Source: Microbacterium sp. Clip185
GTDB taxonomy: Bacteria > Actinomycetota > Actinomycetes > Actinomycetales > Microbacteriaceae
Reading direction: 5' to 3'
Assembly: GCF_028743715.1 (NCBI RefSeq)
Contig: NZ_CP117996.1
Coordinates: 2,170,001 to 2,234,000 of the forward strand
Length of the DNA: 64,000 bases
Shown here: positions 17,710 to 31,255 of the stretch, piece after piece
How positions within the stretch are numbered: the stretch's first letter is position 1
Layout of the letters: each line of letters opens with the position of its first letter
Position numbers and translations under genes: made by a program
The notes under the pieces: model-generated
Database searches by the model: none
What the model was told of the DNA's origin: nothing
What the model saw: the letters and a program-made list of their open reading frames with translations, nothing else

Positions 17710-19731
17710 ATGACCCAGAGCTCACCCTGGCCGCAGCTGGACGGAATCGCCTACGGCGGCGACTACAACCCCGAGCAGTGGCCCGTCGAGATCTGGCACC
17801 AGGACGTCGCGCTCATGCGCGAGGCCGGGGTCAACCTCGTCAGCGTCGGCATCTTCTCCTGGGGTCTGCTCGAGACCTCGGAGGGCGTCTTCGACTTCTC
17901 CTGGATGGACGAGCTGCTCGACCTCCTGCACGCGAACGGCATCCGCGTCGATCTCGGCACTCCCACCGCCTCCCCGCCCGCCTGGTTCTTCGCGAACCAC
18001 CCGGACGCCCGCGTCGTGACCCGCGACGGCACCACGATGGGCTTCGGCTCCCGCGGGATGGCGTCGCACTCCGCCCCGGCCTACCGCGAGGCGTCGGTGC
18101 GTATCGCGACCGAACTCGCCCGCCGGTACGCCACGCATCCGGCGGTCGTGATGTGGCACGTCCACAACGAGTACGGCGTGCCCGTCGGCGAGGACTACTC
18201 GCCTCACGCGGTCGCCGCATGGCGCATCTGGCTGCGCGAGCGCTACGGGAGCCTCGAGGCACTCAACACCGCATGGGGAACCGCATTCTGGGGTCAGCAC
18301 TACGGCGACTGGGAGCACGTGGGCGCGCCCGCGGCAGCTCCCTCCGTCGTCAACCCCGCGCAGCGCCTCGACTTCGCGCGCTTCACCGATCACCAGCTGC
18401 GCGCCTGCTTCATCGCCGAGCGCGACGCGATCCGGCAGCACGCCGACCAGCCGATCACGACCAACTTCATGGCCAACCAGAGCCAGACGACGGACCTGTG
18501 GGCCTGGGGCCGCGAGGTCGACATCGTCTCCGACGACCACTATCTCTGGGCGCCCGATCGCGAGGGCGAGATCGGACTCGCGATCGCGGCAGACCTCAGC
18601 CGCTCGGTCGGCGGCGGCAAGCCGTGGATCCTGATGGAGCACTCGACGTCCGCCGTCAACTGGCAGCCGCAGAACGTCGCCAAGCGCCCCGGCGAGATGG
18701 CCCGCAACTCGCTCACGCACCTCGGACGCGGTGCCGACGCCATCCTCTTTTTCCAGTGGCGTGCCTCGCGCTCGGGAGCCGAGAAGTTCCACTCCGCGAT
18801 GCTGCCGCATGCCGGCGCCGACTCCCGGGTGTTCCGTGAGGTCACCGCCCTCGGCTCCGATCTCGCCGCCCTCGCCGAGGTGCGCGGCTCCCGCGTGAAG
18901 GCCGACGTCGCCATCCTCTGGGACTTCGAGTCGTTCTGGGCGCAGGACCTCGAGTGGCGCCCTTCCGATCTCCTCGACCACGACGAGCGGGTGCGCGCGT
19001 ACTACACGCAGCTCTGGCGTGACGGCATCACGGTGGACTTCGCGCTGCCAGGCCACGACCTGTCGGGCTACTCGCTCGTCCTCGCCCCCGCGCAGTACCT
19101 GCTGACCCAGAAGGATGCGGCGAACCTCACCGCCTACGTCGCCGGCGGCGGAACGCTCCTCGTCTCCTACTTCTCCGCCGTCGTCGACGAGAACGACGCG
19201 GTCCACGAGGGCGGATACCTCGCGCCGCTCAGCGAAGCTCTCGGCGTGCGAGTCGAGGAGTTCCTTCCGCTGCGCGAAGGCGACATCGCCGCGATCGATC
19301 TCGGCGGCGAGCGCCTGACGATCGACCAGTGGAGCGAAGATCTCCGCGTCGACGGCGCCGAGGTGCTCGCCCGCTACGTCGGCGGCCCCGCCGACGGGGC
19401 TCCCGCCGTCACGCGCAATCCGCATGGCGCGGGCGTCGGCTGGTACGTCAGCACGAGGCCGGATGCGGCGGGGCTCGCCGCGATCCTCACGCGGGTGTAC
19501 GTCGACGCCGGACTCACGCCGGCAGGTCTGCCCGCGGGCCTGGAGACCGTGACTCGCCATGGCAGCGACGCCGACTACGTCGTGCTCGTCAACCACTCCG
19601 ATGCGGCCCTCGCCGCCCCGATCGCCGGCACGGACCTGCTCACCGGGGCCGCCACGGGCCACGAGACGGTCGTCGCCGCCGGCGGCGTCGCCGTCGTACG
19701 CACCCCACCGACCCGCGGGGGTGGTCGCTGA
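17710..19731 (+). CDS. GH42 beta-galactosidase (GanA-like)
   Basis: This 673-residue glycoside hydrolase family 42 enzyme has IAYGGDYNPEQWP at the N-terminus, the acid/base Glu154 in WHVHNEYG and the nucleophile Glu310 in ILMEHST. A trimerisation-type domain (DVAILWDFESFW) and a small C-terminal beta domain follow. No signal peptide is present, so it is cytoplasmic. It would hydrolyse imported galacto-oligosaccharides released by the GH53 enzyme at the end of the operon. ATG 17710 follows GGAG. Confidence 0.92.
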   Translation: MTQSSPWPQLDGIAYGGDYNPEQWPVEIWHQDVALMREAGVNLVSVGIFSWGLLETSEGVFDFSWMDELLDLLHANGIRVDLGTPTASPPAWFFANHPDARVVTRDGTTMGFGSRGMASHSAPAYREASVRIATELARRYATHPAVVMWHVHNEYGVPVGEDYSPHAVAAWRIWLRERYGSLEALNTAWGTAFWGQHYGDWEHVGAPAAAPSVVNPAQRLDFARFTDHQLRACFIAERDAIRQHADQPITTNFMANQSQTTDLWAWGREVDIVSDDHYLWAPDREGEIGLAIAADLSRSVGGGKPWILMEHSTSAVNWQPQNVAKRPGEMARNSLTHLGRGADAILFFQWRASRSGAEKFHSAMLPHAGADSRVFREVTALGSDLAALAEVRGSRVKADVAILWDFESFWAQDLEWRPSDLLDHDERVRAYYTQLWRDGITVDFALPGHDLSGYSLVLAPAQYLLTQKDAANLTAYVAGGGTLLVSYFSAVVDENDAVHEGGYLAPLSEALGVRVEEFLPLREGDIAAIDLGGERLTIDQWSEDLRVDGAEVLARYVGGPADGAPAVTRNPHGAGVGWYVSTRPDAAGLAAILTRVYVDAGLTPAGLPAGLETVTRHGSDADYVVLVNHSDAALAAPIAGTDLLTGAATGHETVVAAGGVAVVRTPPTRGGGR

Positions 19732-19853
19732 CCGGCGACTCCCCCGAACCTCGGCGTCCGTCAACGGGCGGACGCTTCCCCCATCCGGTCGTGACGATGC
19801 GACGTCGACGAAGGCGCGCATACTCGACCACCGTTCTGAAAGGAACACGTCAC

Positions 19854-21071
19854 ATGCGCAAGATCATCGGAATCGGCGTCGCTGCCGCCGCATCCGCGCT
19901 GCTGCTCGCCGGCTGCTCCGGCGGCTCGACCGCCGAGCAGACCGCCGACTCGTCGGCCGAGCTGGTCATCTGGACCGACCAGGAACGCGAAGCCGCCATC
20001 ACGGCGGCCGCGAAGGCGTTCGAGGAGGAGACGGGCGCGAAGGTCACGCTCGTGCAGAAGAACTTCGAAGACCTCCGCAACGACTTCATCTCGCAGGTTC
20101 CCACCGGCGAGGGCCCGGACATCACCGTGGGCTCGCACGACTGGCTCGGGGCGCTCGTCGCCGCGGGTGTCGTGGACACGATCGACCTGGGCGAGAAGGC
20201 CGCCGAGTTCGAACCGGTCGCGATCGAGGCGATGACCTACGACGGTCAGCTCTACGCACTGCCCTACTCGCTCGAGACGGTCGCTCTCGTGCAGAACGTG
20301 GACCTCGTCGGCGCCGACGCACCCGCCACGTGGGACGAGATGATCCAGAAGGGTCTGGCCGCGGGCACCGAGCGACCCTTCGTCATCAACACCGCCGGCG
20401 AGACCGGTGACGGCTACACGATGTACGGCTTCCAGACCTCGTTCGGCGCCCCGGTGTTCGTGCAGGACTCCAGCGGCTCGTACACGAACGAGGTCGGCAT
20501 GGGCGGGGCTGCCGGCGAGGCGTTCGCCCAGTGGCTGCACGCCAACGGCTCCGCCGGCACCGGGTACCTCTCGACCACGATCGACTACGACATCAACAAC
20601 GAGCTGTTCGCCTCCGGCAAGGCGCCGTACACGGTGCAGGGCCCCTGGGCGATCAGCTCCTTCCCGGACGTCAACGTCGCCGTGAACCCGATCCCCTCCG
20701 CCGGCGGCCAGCCCGCCGCCCCCTTCGTGGGTGTGCAGGGCTTCTACCTGAGCTCGCAGAGCAAGAACGCCCTGCTCGCCCAGGAGTTCCTCGTGAACTA
20801 CCTCGGCACCGAGGACGCGCAGCGTGCGCTGTACGAGGCGGACCCCCGCATCCCGGCCTGGACCAGCCTGGCCGACGAGGTCGCGAGCGACCCGATCATC
20901 GCGGGCTTCCTGGCCTCGTCGAAGAACGGCGTGCCGATGCCGTCGATCCCCGAGATGGGCTCCGTGTGGGACTTCTGGAACGCGGCCGAGTCGCAGATCA
21001 TCAGCGGTGCCGACCCGTCGGGCACTTGGAACAAGATGATCACCGACCTTCAGGGCACCCTCGCGGGTTGA
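19854..21071 (+). CDS. Galacto-oligosaccharide ABC transporter binding lipoprotein (GanS/MalE-like)
   Basis: This 405-residue extracellular solute-binding protein (family 1) has a signal peptide and lipobox LLLAGC, then LVIWTDQEREAAITAAAKAF and PDITVGSHDWLGALV, as in maltose/maltodextrin binding proteins. It is encoded between the GH42 enzyme and two MalF/MalG-like permeases, matching the Bacillus ganSPQAB set, so the ligand is probably galactobiose to galactotetraose. AAAGGA precedes the ATG at 19854. The 122-base gap upstream contains no copy of the O1 palindrome. Confidence 0.85.
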   Translation: MRKIIGIGVAAAASALLLAGCSGGSTAEQTADSSAELVIWTDQEREAAITAAAKAFEEETGAKVTLVQKNFEDLRNDFISQVPTGEGPDITVGSHDWLGALVAAGVVDTIDLGEKAAEFEPVAIEAMTYDGQLYALPYSLETVALVQNVDLVGADAPATWDEMIQKGLAAGTERPFVINTAGETGDGYTMYGFQTSFGAPVFVQDSSGSYTNEVGMGGAAGEAFAQWLHANGSAGTGYLSTTIDYDINNELFASGKAPYTVQGPWAISSFPDVNVAVNPIPSAGGQPAAPFVGVQGFYLSSQSKNALLAQEFLVNYLGTEDAQRALYEADPRIPAWTSLADEVASDPIIAGFLASSKNGVPMPSIPEMGSVWDFWNAAESQIISGADPSGTWNKMITDLQGTLAG

Positions 21072-21133
21072 CCGCGACGGGGCGGGCCCTGTGGCCCGCC
21101 CCGCTCGTGGCCGTCGAACAGGAGACGACACAC

Positions 21134-25973
<4,840 letters not shown>

Positions 25974-25975
25974 TC

Positions 25976-26017
25976 CGCGACGCCGGCTCCCCCTCTCGAT
26001 GTGGAGCCGGCGTCGCG
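25976..26017. terminator. Bidirectional terminator between the galactanase and rsmI
   Basis: A perfect 15-bp inverted repeat (25976-25990 with 26003-26017) with a 12-base loop, two bases past the GH53 stop and 14 bases past the convergent rsmI stop. Confidence 0.8.
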
Positions 26018-26030
26018 CCTGGCAGATGCG

Positions 26031-26849
26031 TCAGCCGCGAACGGCGAGCGCCGCCTGATAGAGCTCGCGCGAGGAGTGACCCGTCGCCTCGGCGACCTCG
26101 CCCGCCGCATCCTTCAGGCGCACACCGGTGCGGACGATCTCCAGCACCTGCGTGACGGCGTCGGGGAACGCCACGCGGGCGCGTTCCGCGCCGCCGACGA
26201 CGATGACGAGCTCGCCGCGCACCCCGTCGGCGGCCCAGGCTGCAAGCTCCGACAGCGGCCCGCGCACGGTCTGCTCGTAGAGCTTGGTCAGCTCCCGCGA
26301 GACGGATGCGGGGCGGTCGGCGCCGAAGGCGTCGGCCAGATCTGCGAGGGTGTCGGCGAGACGGGTGGGCGCTTCGAAGAACACCAGCGTGCGCTCCTCG
26401 CCGGCCAACCGGGCGAACATCGCCCGACGCTCGCCCTGCTTGCGCGGCACAAAGCCCTCGAAGGCGAAGCGGTCGGTGGGAAGTCCCGAGACCGCGAGGG
26501 CCGTGAGCACGGCGGAGGGCCCCGGAAGCGCGATCACCTCGACGCCCTGCGCCACGGCCTCGGCAACGAGCCCGTATCCCGGGTCGCTCACCGTGGGCAT
26601 GCCCGCGTCGCTGAGCACCAGCACGTCCTCGGTCGCGGCACGGCGCGCAAGCTCTGCGGCGCGCTGCTTCTCGTTGTGATCGTGCAGGGCGATCAGCTGC
26701 GGGCGGTTGGCGACGCCGAGCCCTGCGAGCAGTCGCTGCGTCGTGCGCGTGTCCTCCGCGGCGATCACGGTCGCGGCTTCCAGCGCCTCGACGAGCCGAC
26801 GGGTGGCATCCCCGAGGTTTCCGATCGGCGTCGCCGCAAGGATGATCAC
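26031..26849 (-). CDS. rsmI: 16S rRNA (cytidine1402-2'-O)-methyltransferase
   Basis: RsmI 2'-O-methylates C1402 in the decoding centre. The 272-residue protein opens IILAATPIGNLGDATRRLVE. It has the tetrapyrrole-methylase-type blocks AAEDTRTTQRLL, LVLSDAGMPTVSDPG, ALPGPSAVLTAL and SRELTKLYEQ typical of the family. The GTG start at 26849 lacks a ribosome site and has a TATGCT -10 six bases upstream. It is divergent from the protein mannosyltransferase gene across only 23 bases, as in Mycobacterium (Rv1003/Rv1002c). Confidence 0.93.
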   Translation of the reverse strand: MIILAATPIGNLGDATRRLVEALEAATVIAAEDTRTTQRLLAGLGVANRPQLIALHDHNEKQRAAELARRAATEDVLVLSDAGMPTVSDPGYGLVAEAVAQGVEVIALPGPSAVLTALAVSGLPTDRFAFEGFVPRKQGERRAMFARLAGEERTLVFFEAPTRLADTLADLADAFGADRPASVSRELTKLYEQTVRGPLSELAAWAADGVRGELVIVVGGAERARVAFPDAVTQVLEIVRTGVRLKDAAGEVAEATGHSSRELYQAALAVRG

Positions 26850-26855
26850 GGCCCC

Positions 26856-26861
26856 AGCATA
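26856..26861 (-). promoter_or_regulatory. Leaderless -10 element for rsmI
   Basis: TATGCT on the minus strand, six bases before the GTG at 26849. It overlaps the plus-strand -10 of the mannosyltransferase by two bases. Confidence 0.45.
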
Positions 26862-26865
26862 AGCT
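26860..26865 (+). promoter_or_regulatory. -10 element for the protein mannosyltransferase
   Basis: TAAGCT seven bases before the GTG at 26873. The intervening GGAGGG could also serve as a ribosome site if transcription starts further upstream. Confidence 0.4.
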
Positions 26866-26872
26866 GGAGGGC

Positions 26873-28402
26873 GTGACCTCGAGCGCCCCGCCGACTGCGC
26901 CCGCGCCGCGCCGCTCGGCGATCGACGCGTTCTCCGAACGCATCCGCCGCTCCCGCGCCCTCGATCGGCGCGTGCAGGTGTGGACGCCCGTCCTGCTGAC
27001 TCTGTTCGCAGGAATCCTGCGGTTCGCGAACCTCGGAACGCCGTCCTCCCTGGTCTTCGACGAGACGTACTACGTGAAGGACGCGTGGTCGCAGTGGCTG
27101 CTGGGGTACACGGCCAACTGGCCCGAGGGAGCCGACGCCCTGTTCGCCCAGGACGACGTCCCGGCGCCGCTCGTGACGGGGAGCTTCTCCGTGCATCCTC
27201 CGCTGGGCAAGTGGCTCATCGGGCTCGGGATGTGGCTCTTCGGTTCCGGGGACTCGGTGGGCTGGCGCGTCGCAGTGGCCGCCGCGGGCACCCTCACCGT
27301 GCTCATCGTCTACTTCGTCGCGCGCACTCTGACCGGTTCGACGGCCGTGGCAGCGATCGCCGGCGGCCTCATGGCCATCGACGGTCTCGCCATCGTGCTC
27401 AGCCGCATCGCTCTCCTGGACGGCATCCTCGCGCTGTTCGTGGCGCTCGGCTTCTGGTTCGTCCTGCTCGATCGCCGCACGCACCTCGAACGCCTGCAGC
27501 GAGCACTCCCCGCGCGCGAGGAGGATGCGACCGGACCCGCGTGGGGACCGGTGTTCTGGAACCGGCCGTGGCTCGTCGCCGCCGGAGCGGCCGTCGGCGC
27601 CGCAACAGCGGTGAAATGGTCGGGCCTGTACGTGCTCGCAGCCCTCGGCCTCTACGTCCTCGTCACCGATGCCCTCGTCCGACGCCGACTCGGCATCCTG
27701 CAGTGGCCCGCGGATGCGGTGCGCCAGGGCGCTGCGGCGTTCGTGCTGCTCGTGCCTGTCGCAGCGATCGTGTACCTGGCCTCGTGGGCCGGCTGGCTCG
27801 CCAGCGCCGGCGGGTACGGGCGCGCGGCCGCATCCGAGGGTCTCGGCGGGGCGCTTGCCAGCCTCTGGCGCTACCACGAAGCGATCTACGCGTTCCACGT
27901 CGGGCTCACCACCCCCCACGGCTATCAGAGCCCGGCCTGGCAGTGGCCCCTGCTCGTGCGTCCGACGTCGATGTACTGGCACCAGAGTGGCGACACCGTC
28001 CAAGCGGTCTCGAGCATTCCCAACCCGCTGATCTGGTGGGCCGGCATCGCTGCGGCGCTCTACCTGCTCTACCGCTTCATCCGGACCCGCGACGCACAGG
28101 CGGCTTTCGTTCTCGTCGCCCTCGCCGCCACCTACGTGCCGTGGCTGCTGTACCCCGAGCGCACGATCTTCCAGTTCTACACGGTCGTGATGCTGCCGTT
28201 CCTCGTGATCGCCGTCGCTCTCGCGGCCCGGCGCATCGCCGGCTCGGCCGACGCCGACCGCCGCATCGCGGGCCAACGTGTGGTCGCGGTCTTCCTCGTC
28301 GCCTGCGTGGTGTTGTCCGCGTTCTGGTATCCGGTGTGGACGGCGATACCGGTGCCCTACGAGTTCTGGCGGCTGCACAACTGGCTGCCGAGCTGGGTCT
28401 GA
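26873..28402 (+). CDS. Dolichyl/polyprenyl-phosphate-mannose protein mannosyltransferase (PMT)
   Basis: This 509-residue GT39 membrane enzyme has about ten helices. The essential acidic pair is in the first outside loop (LVFDETYYVKDAW), followed by SFSVHPPLGKWLIG and IDGLAIVLSRIALLDGILA. PMT O-mannosylates Sec-exported proteins using polyprenyl-phosphate mannose. Substrates may include secreted proteins encoded in this window. It converges with the next small gene, two bases between stops. The orientation relative to rsmI matches other actinobacteria. Confidence 0.9.
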   Translation: MTSSAPPTAPAPRRSAIDAFSERIRRSRALDRRVQVWTPVLLTLFAGILRFANLGTPSSLVFDETYYVKDAWSQWLLGYTANWPEGADALFAQDDVPAPLVTGSFSVHPPLGKWLIGLGMWLFGSGDSVGWRVAVAAAGTLTVLIVYFVARTLTGSTAVAAIAGGLMAIDGLAIVLSRIALLDGILALFVALGFWFVLLDRRTHLERLQRALPAREEDATGPAWGPVFWNRPWLVAAGAAVGAATAVKWSGLYVLAALGLYVLVTDALVRRRLGILQWPADAVRQGAAAFVLLVPVAAIVYLASWAGWLASAGGYGRAAASEGLGGALASLWRYHEAIYAFHVGLTTPHGYQSPAWQWPLLVRPTSMYWHQSGDTVQAVSSIPNPLIWWAGIAAALYLLYRFIRTRDAQAAFVLVALAATYVPWLLYPERTIFQFYTVVMLPFLVIAVALAARRIAGSADADRRIAGQRVVAVFLVACVVLSAFWYPVWTAIPVPYEFWRLHNWLPSWV

Positions 28403-28404
28403 GT

Positions 28405-28668
28405 TCAGGCGCCCTGTTCGTCGGCGTGCATCTGCAGGATCTCCTCGGCCCCGGACTCCACGTCGACGGGCACCGCGATCGGCCGCCCGCCGGTGAATGC
28501 GTCGTACTCCCTCGCGACGATCGCCTCGATCTCCGAGACGCGCATGAGCGGATAGCGCGCCTGCAGGCGCGCGACCACACCGGCGTACGAGGTGAGCAGC
28601 CAACCGTCGACCATGTGGGTCCTGTCGTGCTCACCGACGGCGTCGGGTGAAAGGGTCATGCTGCCCAT
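28405..28668 (-). CDS. Small protein, probably a three-helix bundle domain
   Basis: This 87-residue protein has a core of VARLQARYPLMRVSEIEAIV followed by AREYDAFTGG. It resembles the small stand-alone three-helix bundle dimerisation domains found in actinobacteria, also seen at the N-terminus of some arsenate-reductase/phosphatase-like proteins. Function is unknown. The ATG at 28668 or the one at 28659 could be used; neither has a strong ribosome site. A recognisable promoter lies about 40 bases upstream. Confidence 0.6.
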   Translation of the reverse strand: MGSMTLSPDAVGEHDRTHMVDGWLLTSYAGVVARLQARYPLMRVSEIEAIVAREYDAFTGGRPIAVPVDVESGAEEILQMHADEQGA

Positions 28669-28707
28669 GCTGTCACCGCCGCGCGGATCGGGGGCCGTCC
28701 GAGCGGG

Positions 28708-28735
28708 TAGCTAGCCTGACGAGCAAGACTCGCAA
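28708..28735 (-). promoter_or_regulatory. Promoter of the three-helix-bundle gene
   Basis: On the minus strand TTGCGA (28735-28730) and TAGCTA (28713-28708) are separated by 16 bases, giving a leader of about 30 bases. Confidence 0.4.
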
Positions 28736-28752
28736 CGAGCCATATGGGTCGC

Positions 28753-29271
28753 TCAGCCGACGGTGGAATGGGCGTCGACCTGGTCGACCGCGGCCTGCAG
28801 CCGGCCCAGGCACTCCATGACGATCCGCATATCATCCGCAGACATGTCGATGACGGCATCCATCATCCGCTCGTGCATGTCACCGAGAGTGCGGCGCACT
28901 TCCTCATCGCTATCGACCGTCGGAACGACCCAGATGCTGCGCCGGTCCGTCTCGTGCCGCTCGCGCCGCACGTGCCCGGACTTCTCCAGCCGGTCGACCA
29001 TCGCCGTCATCGAGGCGGTGGAGACCCCGAGGTAGCGGGCCAACTCACCCGGCGAGACGCGCTCGCCGCGCTGCTGCGCGCGCAGCAGGTAGCGCAGCAC
29101 GAGCAGATCGTTCTCGCCCATCGACATCGCCTCGCGCGTGCGCCGTCTCATGGCGACCTCCGCGGCGCGGTACACCCGGAACGCCTGCAGCAGATCGACC
29201 GCTCGGCGCTTGCGCGACTCGTCGTCGTCGGCGTACCAGTAGCCGCTGTGCGGCTCCTCCAGCTCTGGCAT
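28753..29271 (-). CDS. MarR family transcriptional regulator
   Basis: This 172-residue winged-helix regulator has VSPGELARYLGVSTASMTAM as the recognition helix region, then VDRLEKSGHVRRERHETDRR as the wing. The last half (MHERMMDAVIDMSADDM) forms the dimerisation helices. Ligand and targets are unknown. A -10 element lies seven bases before the ATG, within the 21-base gap after the YyaL-like gene, so it has its own leaderless promoter as well as possible readthrough. Confidence 0.85.
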   Translation of the reverse strand: MPELEEPHSGYWYADDDESRKRRAVDLLQAFRVYRAAEVAMRRRTREAMSMGENDLLVLRYLLRAQQRGERVSPGELARYLGVSTASMTAMVDRLEKSGHVRRERHETDRRSIWVVPTVDSDEEVRRTLGDMHERMMDAVIDMSADDMRIVMECLGRLQAAVDQVDAHSTVG

Positions 29272-29278
29272 GCTCTCG

Positions 29279-29284
29279 ATGATA
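29279..29284 (-). promoter_or_regulatory. Leaderless -10 element for the MarR gene
   Basis: TATCAT on the minus strand, seven bases before the ATG at 29271. Confidence 0.45.
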
Positions 29285-29292
29285 GGACGACT

Positions 29293-31140
29293 TCACACCA
29301 CCGGCGCGGCAAAACCGCTCGCGTCGTGGATGGGCAGGCGGCACACGAACTCGCGGCAGTCGTACGCCGTGGCCCGTCCGTCGGCGGCCGTGCGAGCGGT
29401 GAACAGCGAAAAGCCCGCCTCGGACCACGCCGCCGCATCCGCCTCACTCACCCGAACGACGACATCGGTCCCCGTCGCGTGGGCGGCACGGGCCAGCGGA
29501 TGGTCGTCGCTGTCGGCGACCACCACGATCTGGCGACCGGCGCTCTCCAGGAGCGCTGCGACACGCAGCACGGCGGCGTGCGAGAACGGATCCTCGACGG
29601 CGCGCGTCGCGCGCGCCGCCACGATCGTGCCGGCCCGGCGCCGGTACCGCTCCCCCGCCCCCAGACGCCACAGCGTGAGGGAGGCTTCGGCGAGCGATGC
29701 CGCCCCCGACGGACGGTCGGTGTCGGCGTCGTCGACCGCAGGCGCTCCGAGAGCCGCCAGCACGGTGTCGCGTCCGCCGGGCACGACCGCCGCCTCCTCC
29801 GTGGGCCAGCACAGGTCGACGAGCCGGCGCGCCTCGACGGCATAGGCGACACGCCCTGTCGCCATCGCGAGCACCGCGAGCCCCTGGGCGAGGGCACCGT
29901 AGTCCTCGAGCGTCGCCGGTGCGCCCGAGAGGATCTCATCGAGCGAGGCGCGGCGCAGAGTCCCGTCGTCGGCGAGGTTCGACTCCTCGACGGCCAGGGC
30001 GGCGCGCACGGCTGCGCTCACGAACTCCTCACGGCCGAGGCGGGCCCCCGTCGCGGCGAGCGCCCCGATGGCCAGGCCGTTCCAGCCGCTGACGAGCTTG
30101 TCATCGATGCGCGGCGGCTCGAGTGCGCCCCGCTCGTCGAGGGGGCGCAGGTAGAACCCTCCCTCGCTGCGCTCGCCATCGATCCAGGACTCGGAGTCCT
30201 GCGCGGCGGCGAATCCACCGGAGGGCAGCTGGAGGGTGTCGATGAGAAACCCCGCCGCGGCGGATGCGATGTCGGCGCGCCCTGCGGCGAGCGCGACCAG
30301 GATGAGGCCGGCGTTGTCGGTCAGCATGCGCTCATAGTGGGGCACGCTCCAGTCGCGACGGGTGGCGTACCGGAAGAACCCGCCGTCTGCATCGCGCAGC
30401 GGCGAGCGGGCCATACGGTCGAGGGTGCGCCGGGCGAGCTGCGTCGCGGTCTCATCGGGCTCGGTCTGCAGGAAACGCAGCACCGGCCACACCGGGAACT
30501 TCGGGGTCGCCGCATCCGCTCCCGCCGGGGCGAAACCACCGAACTCGGGGTCTTCGCGCGCCGCGATGCGCGCGGCGAGCTGTGCGCGGACCTCGGTGGT
30601 CGGCCACGCGGGCTCGAGCGCCTGGTCTCCCCGCTCGCGCGCCGCCGCGTCGAGCGCTCCTTGCAGTGCGTGGGACGTCTCGACCACGGCCTCCCGGCGT
30701 TCGCGCCATGCCTGATCGACCGCGGCGATGACGTCGGCGAACCCCGGGAGCTGACCCCTCGCCGTCGGAGGCCAGTACGTCCCGGCGAAGAAGGGCTTGC
30801 CCTCCGGCGTCGTGAACACCGTCAGCGGCCACCCCAGGTGAGGGGTGAACGCCGCCGCCGCTGCGAGGAACACCGCATCCACCTCGGGATGCTCCTCCCG
30901 GTCCACCTTGATCGAGACCATCCTCTGATTCAGGTGCGCCGCGATGTCGGGGTCGGAGAAGGACTCCGCCGCCATGACGTGGCACCAGTGGCACGTGGCG
31001 TAGCCGATCGACACCATGACCGGCACGTCACGCCGTCGCGCCTCCTCGAAAGCCGCCTCGCCCCAGGCGTGCCATGCGACCGGCTGCTCCGCGTGCTGAC
31101 GGAGATAGGGGCTGGCCGAACGGGACAGTTCAGAGCTCAT
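29293..31140 (-). CDS. YyaL/DUF255 thioredoxin-fold and alpha-barrel protein
   Basis: This 615-residue cytosolic protein has an N-terminal thioredoxin-like DUF255 domain with SIGYATCHWCHVMAAESF (Cys50-x-x-Cys53) and VDREEHPEVDAVF. A long (alpha/alpha)6-barrel-like region related to glycosidase/epimerase folds follows. This is the YyaL/SPATA20 architecture. The biochemical role of the family is unresolved; redox or carbohydrate metabolism have been suggested from fold alone. Start at ATG 31140 fits the family N-terminus (RSASPYLRQHAEQPVAWHAW) and has a TACGCT -10 six bases upstream. It is divergent from the kinase locus. Confidence 0.88.
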   Translation of the reverse strand: MSSELSRSASPYLRQHAEQPVAWHAWGEAAFEEARRRDVPVMVSIGYATCHWCHVMAAESFSDPDIAAHLNQRMVSIKVDREEHPEVDAVFLAAAAAFTPHLGWPLTVFTTPEGKPFFAGTYWPPTARGQLPGFADVIAAVDQAWRERREAVVETSHALQGALDAAARERGDQALEPAWPTTEVRAQLAARIAAREDPEFGGFAPAGADAATPKFPVWPVLRFLQTEPDETATQLARRTLDRMARSPLRDADGGFFRYATRRDWSVPHYERMLTDNAGLILVALAAGRADIASAAAGFLIDTLQLPSGGFAAAQDSESWIDGERSEGGFYLRPLDERGALEPPRIDDKLVSGWNGLAIGALAATGARLGREEFVSAAVRAALAVEESNLADDGTLRRASLDEILSGAPATLEDYGALAQGLAVLAMATGRVAYAVEARRLVDLCWPTEEAAVVPGGRDTVLAALGAPAVDDADTDRPSGAASLAEASLTLWRLGAGERYRRRAGTIVAARATRAVEDPFSHAAVLRVAALLESAGRQIVVVADSDDHPLARAAHATGTDVVVRVSEADAAAWSEAGFSLFTARTAADGRATAYDCREFVCRLPIHDASGFAAPVV

Positions 31141-31146
31141 GTGTCA

Positions 31147-31152
31147 AGCGTA
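31147..31152 (-). promoter_or_regulatory. Leaderless -10 element for the YyaL-like gene
   Basis: TACGCT on the minus strand, six bases before the ATG at 31140. Confidence 0.45.
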
Positions 31153-31209
31153 GGTTTCCGAATCGGATGCTCGCGCGACGCTGTGATAGGAAGGTTCGGC
31201 AGAGTCCCG

Positions 31210-31239
31210 CGCGTACGTCGGGTGTGCACGTCGTACGCG
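31210..31239 (+). promoter_or_regulatory. Hairpin just upstream of the kinase ribosome binding site
   Basis: CGCGTACG (31210-31217) pairs perfectly with CGTACGCG (31232-31239) around 14 bases and ends right before AAAGGGGGG and the GTG at 31256. It could be a repressor site or an RNA element in the leader of the eight-gene locus. Confidence 0.4.
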
Positions 31240-31255
31240 GAAAGGGGGGACGCCG

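Noticed and set aside
17722..19848. 708-residue open frame on the minus strand
   Set aside because: Antisense to the GH42 gene with its intact catalytic glutamates.
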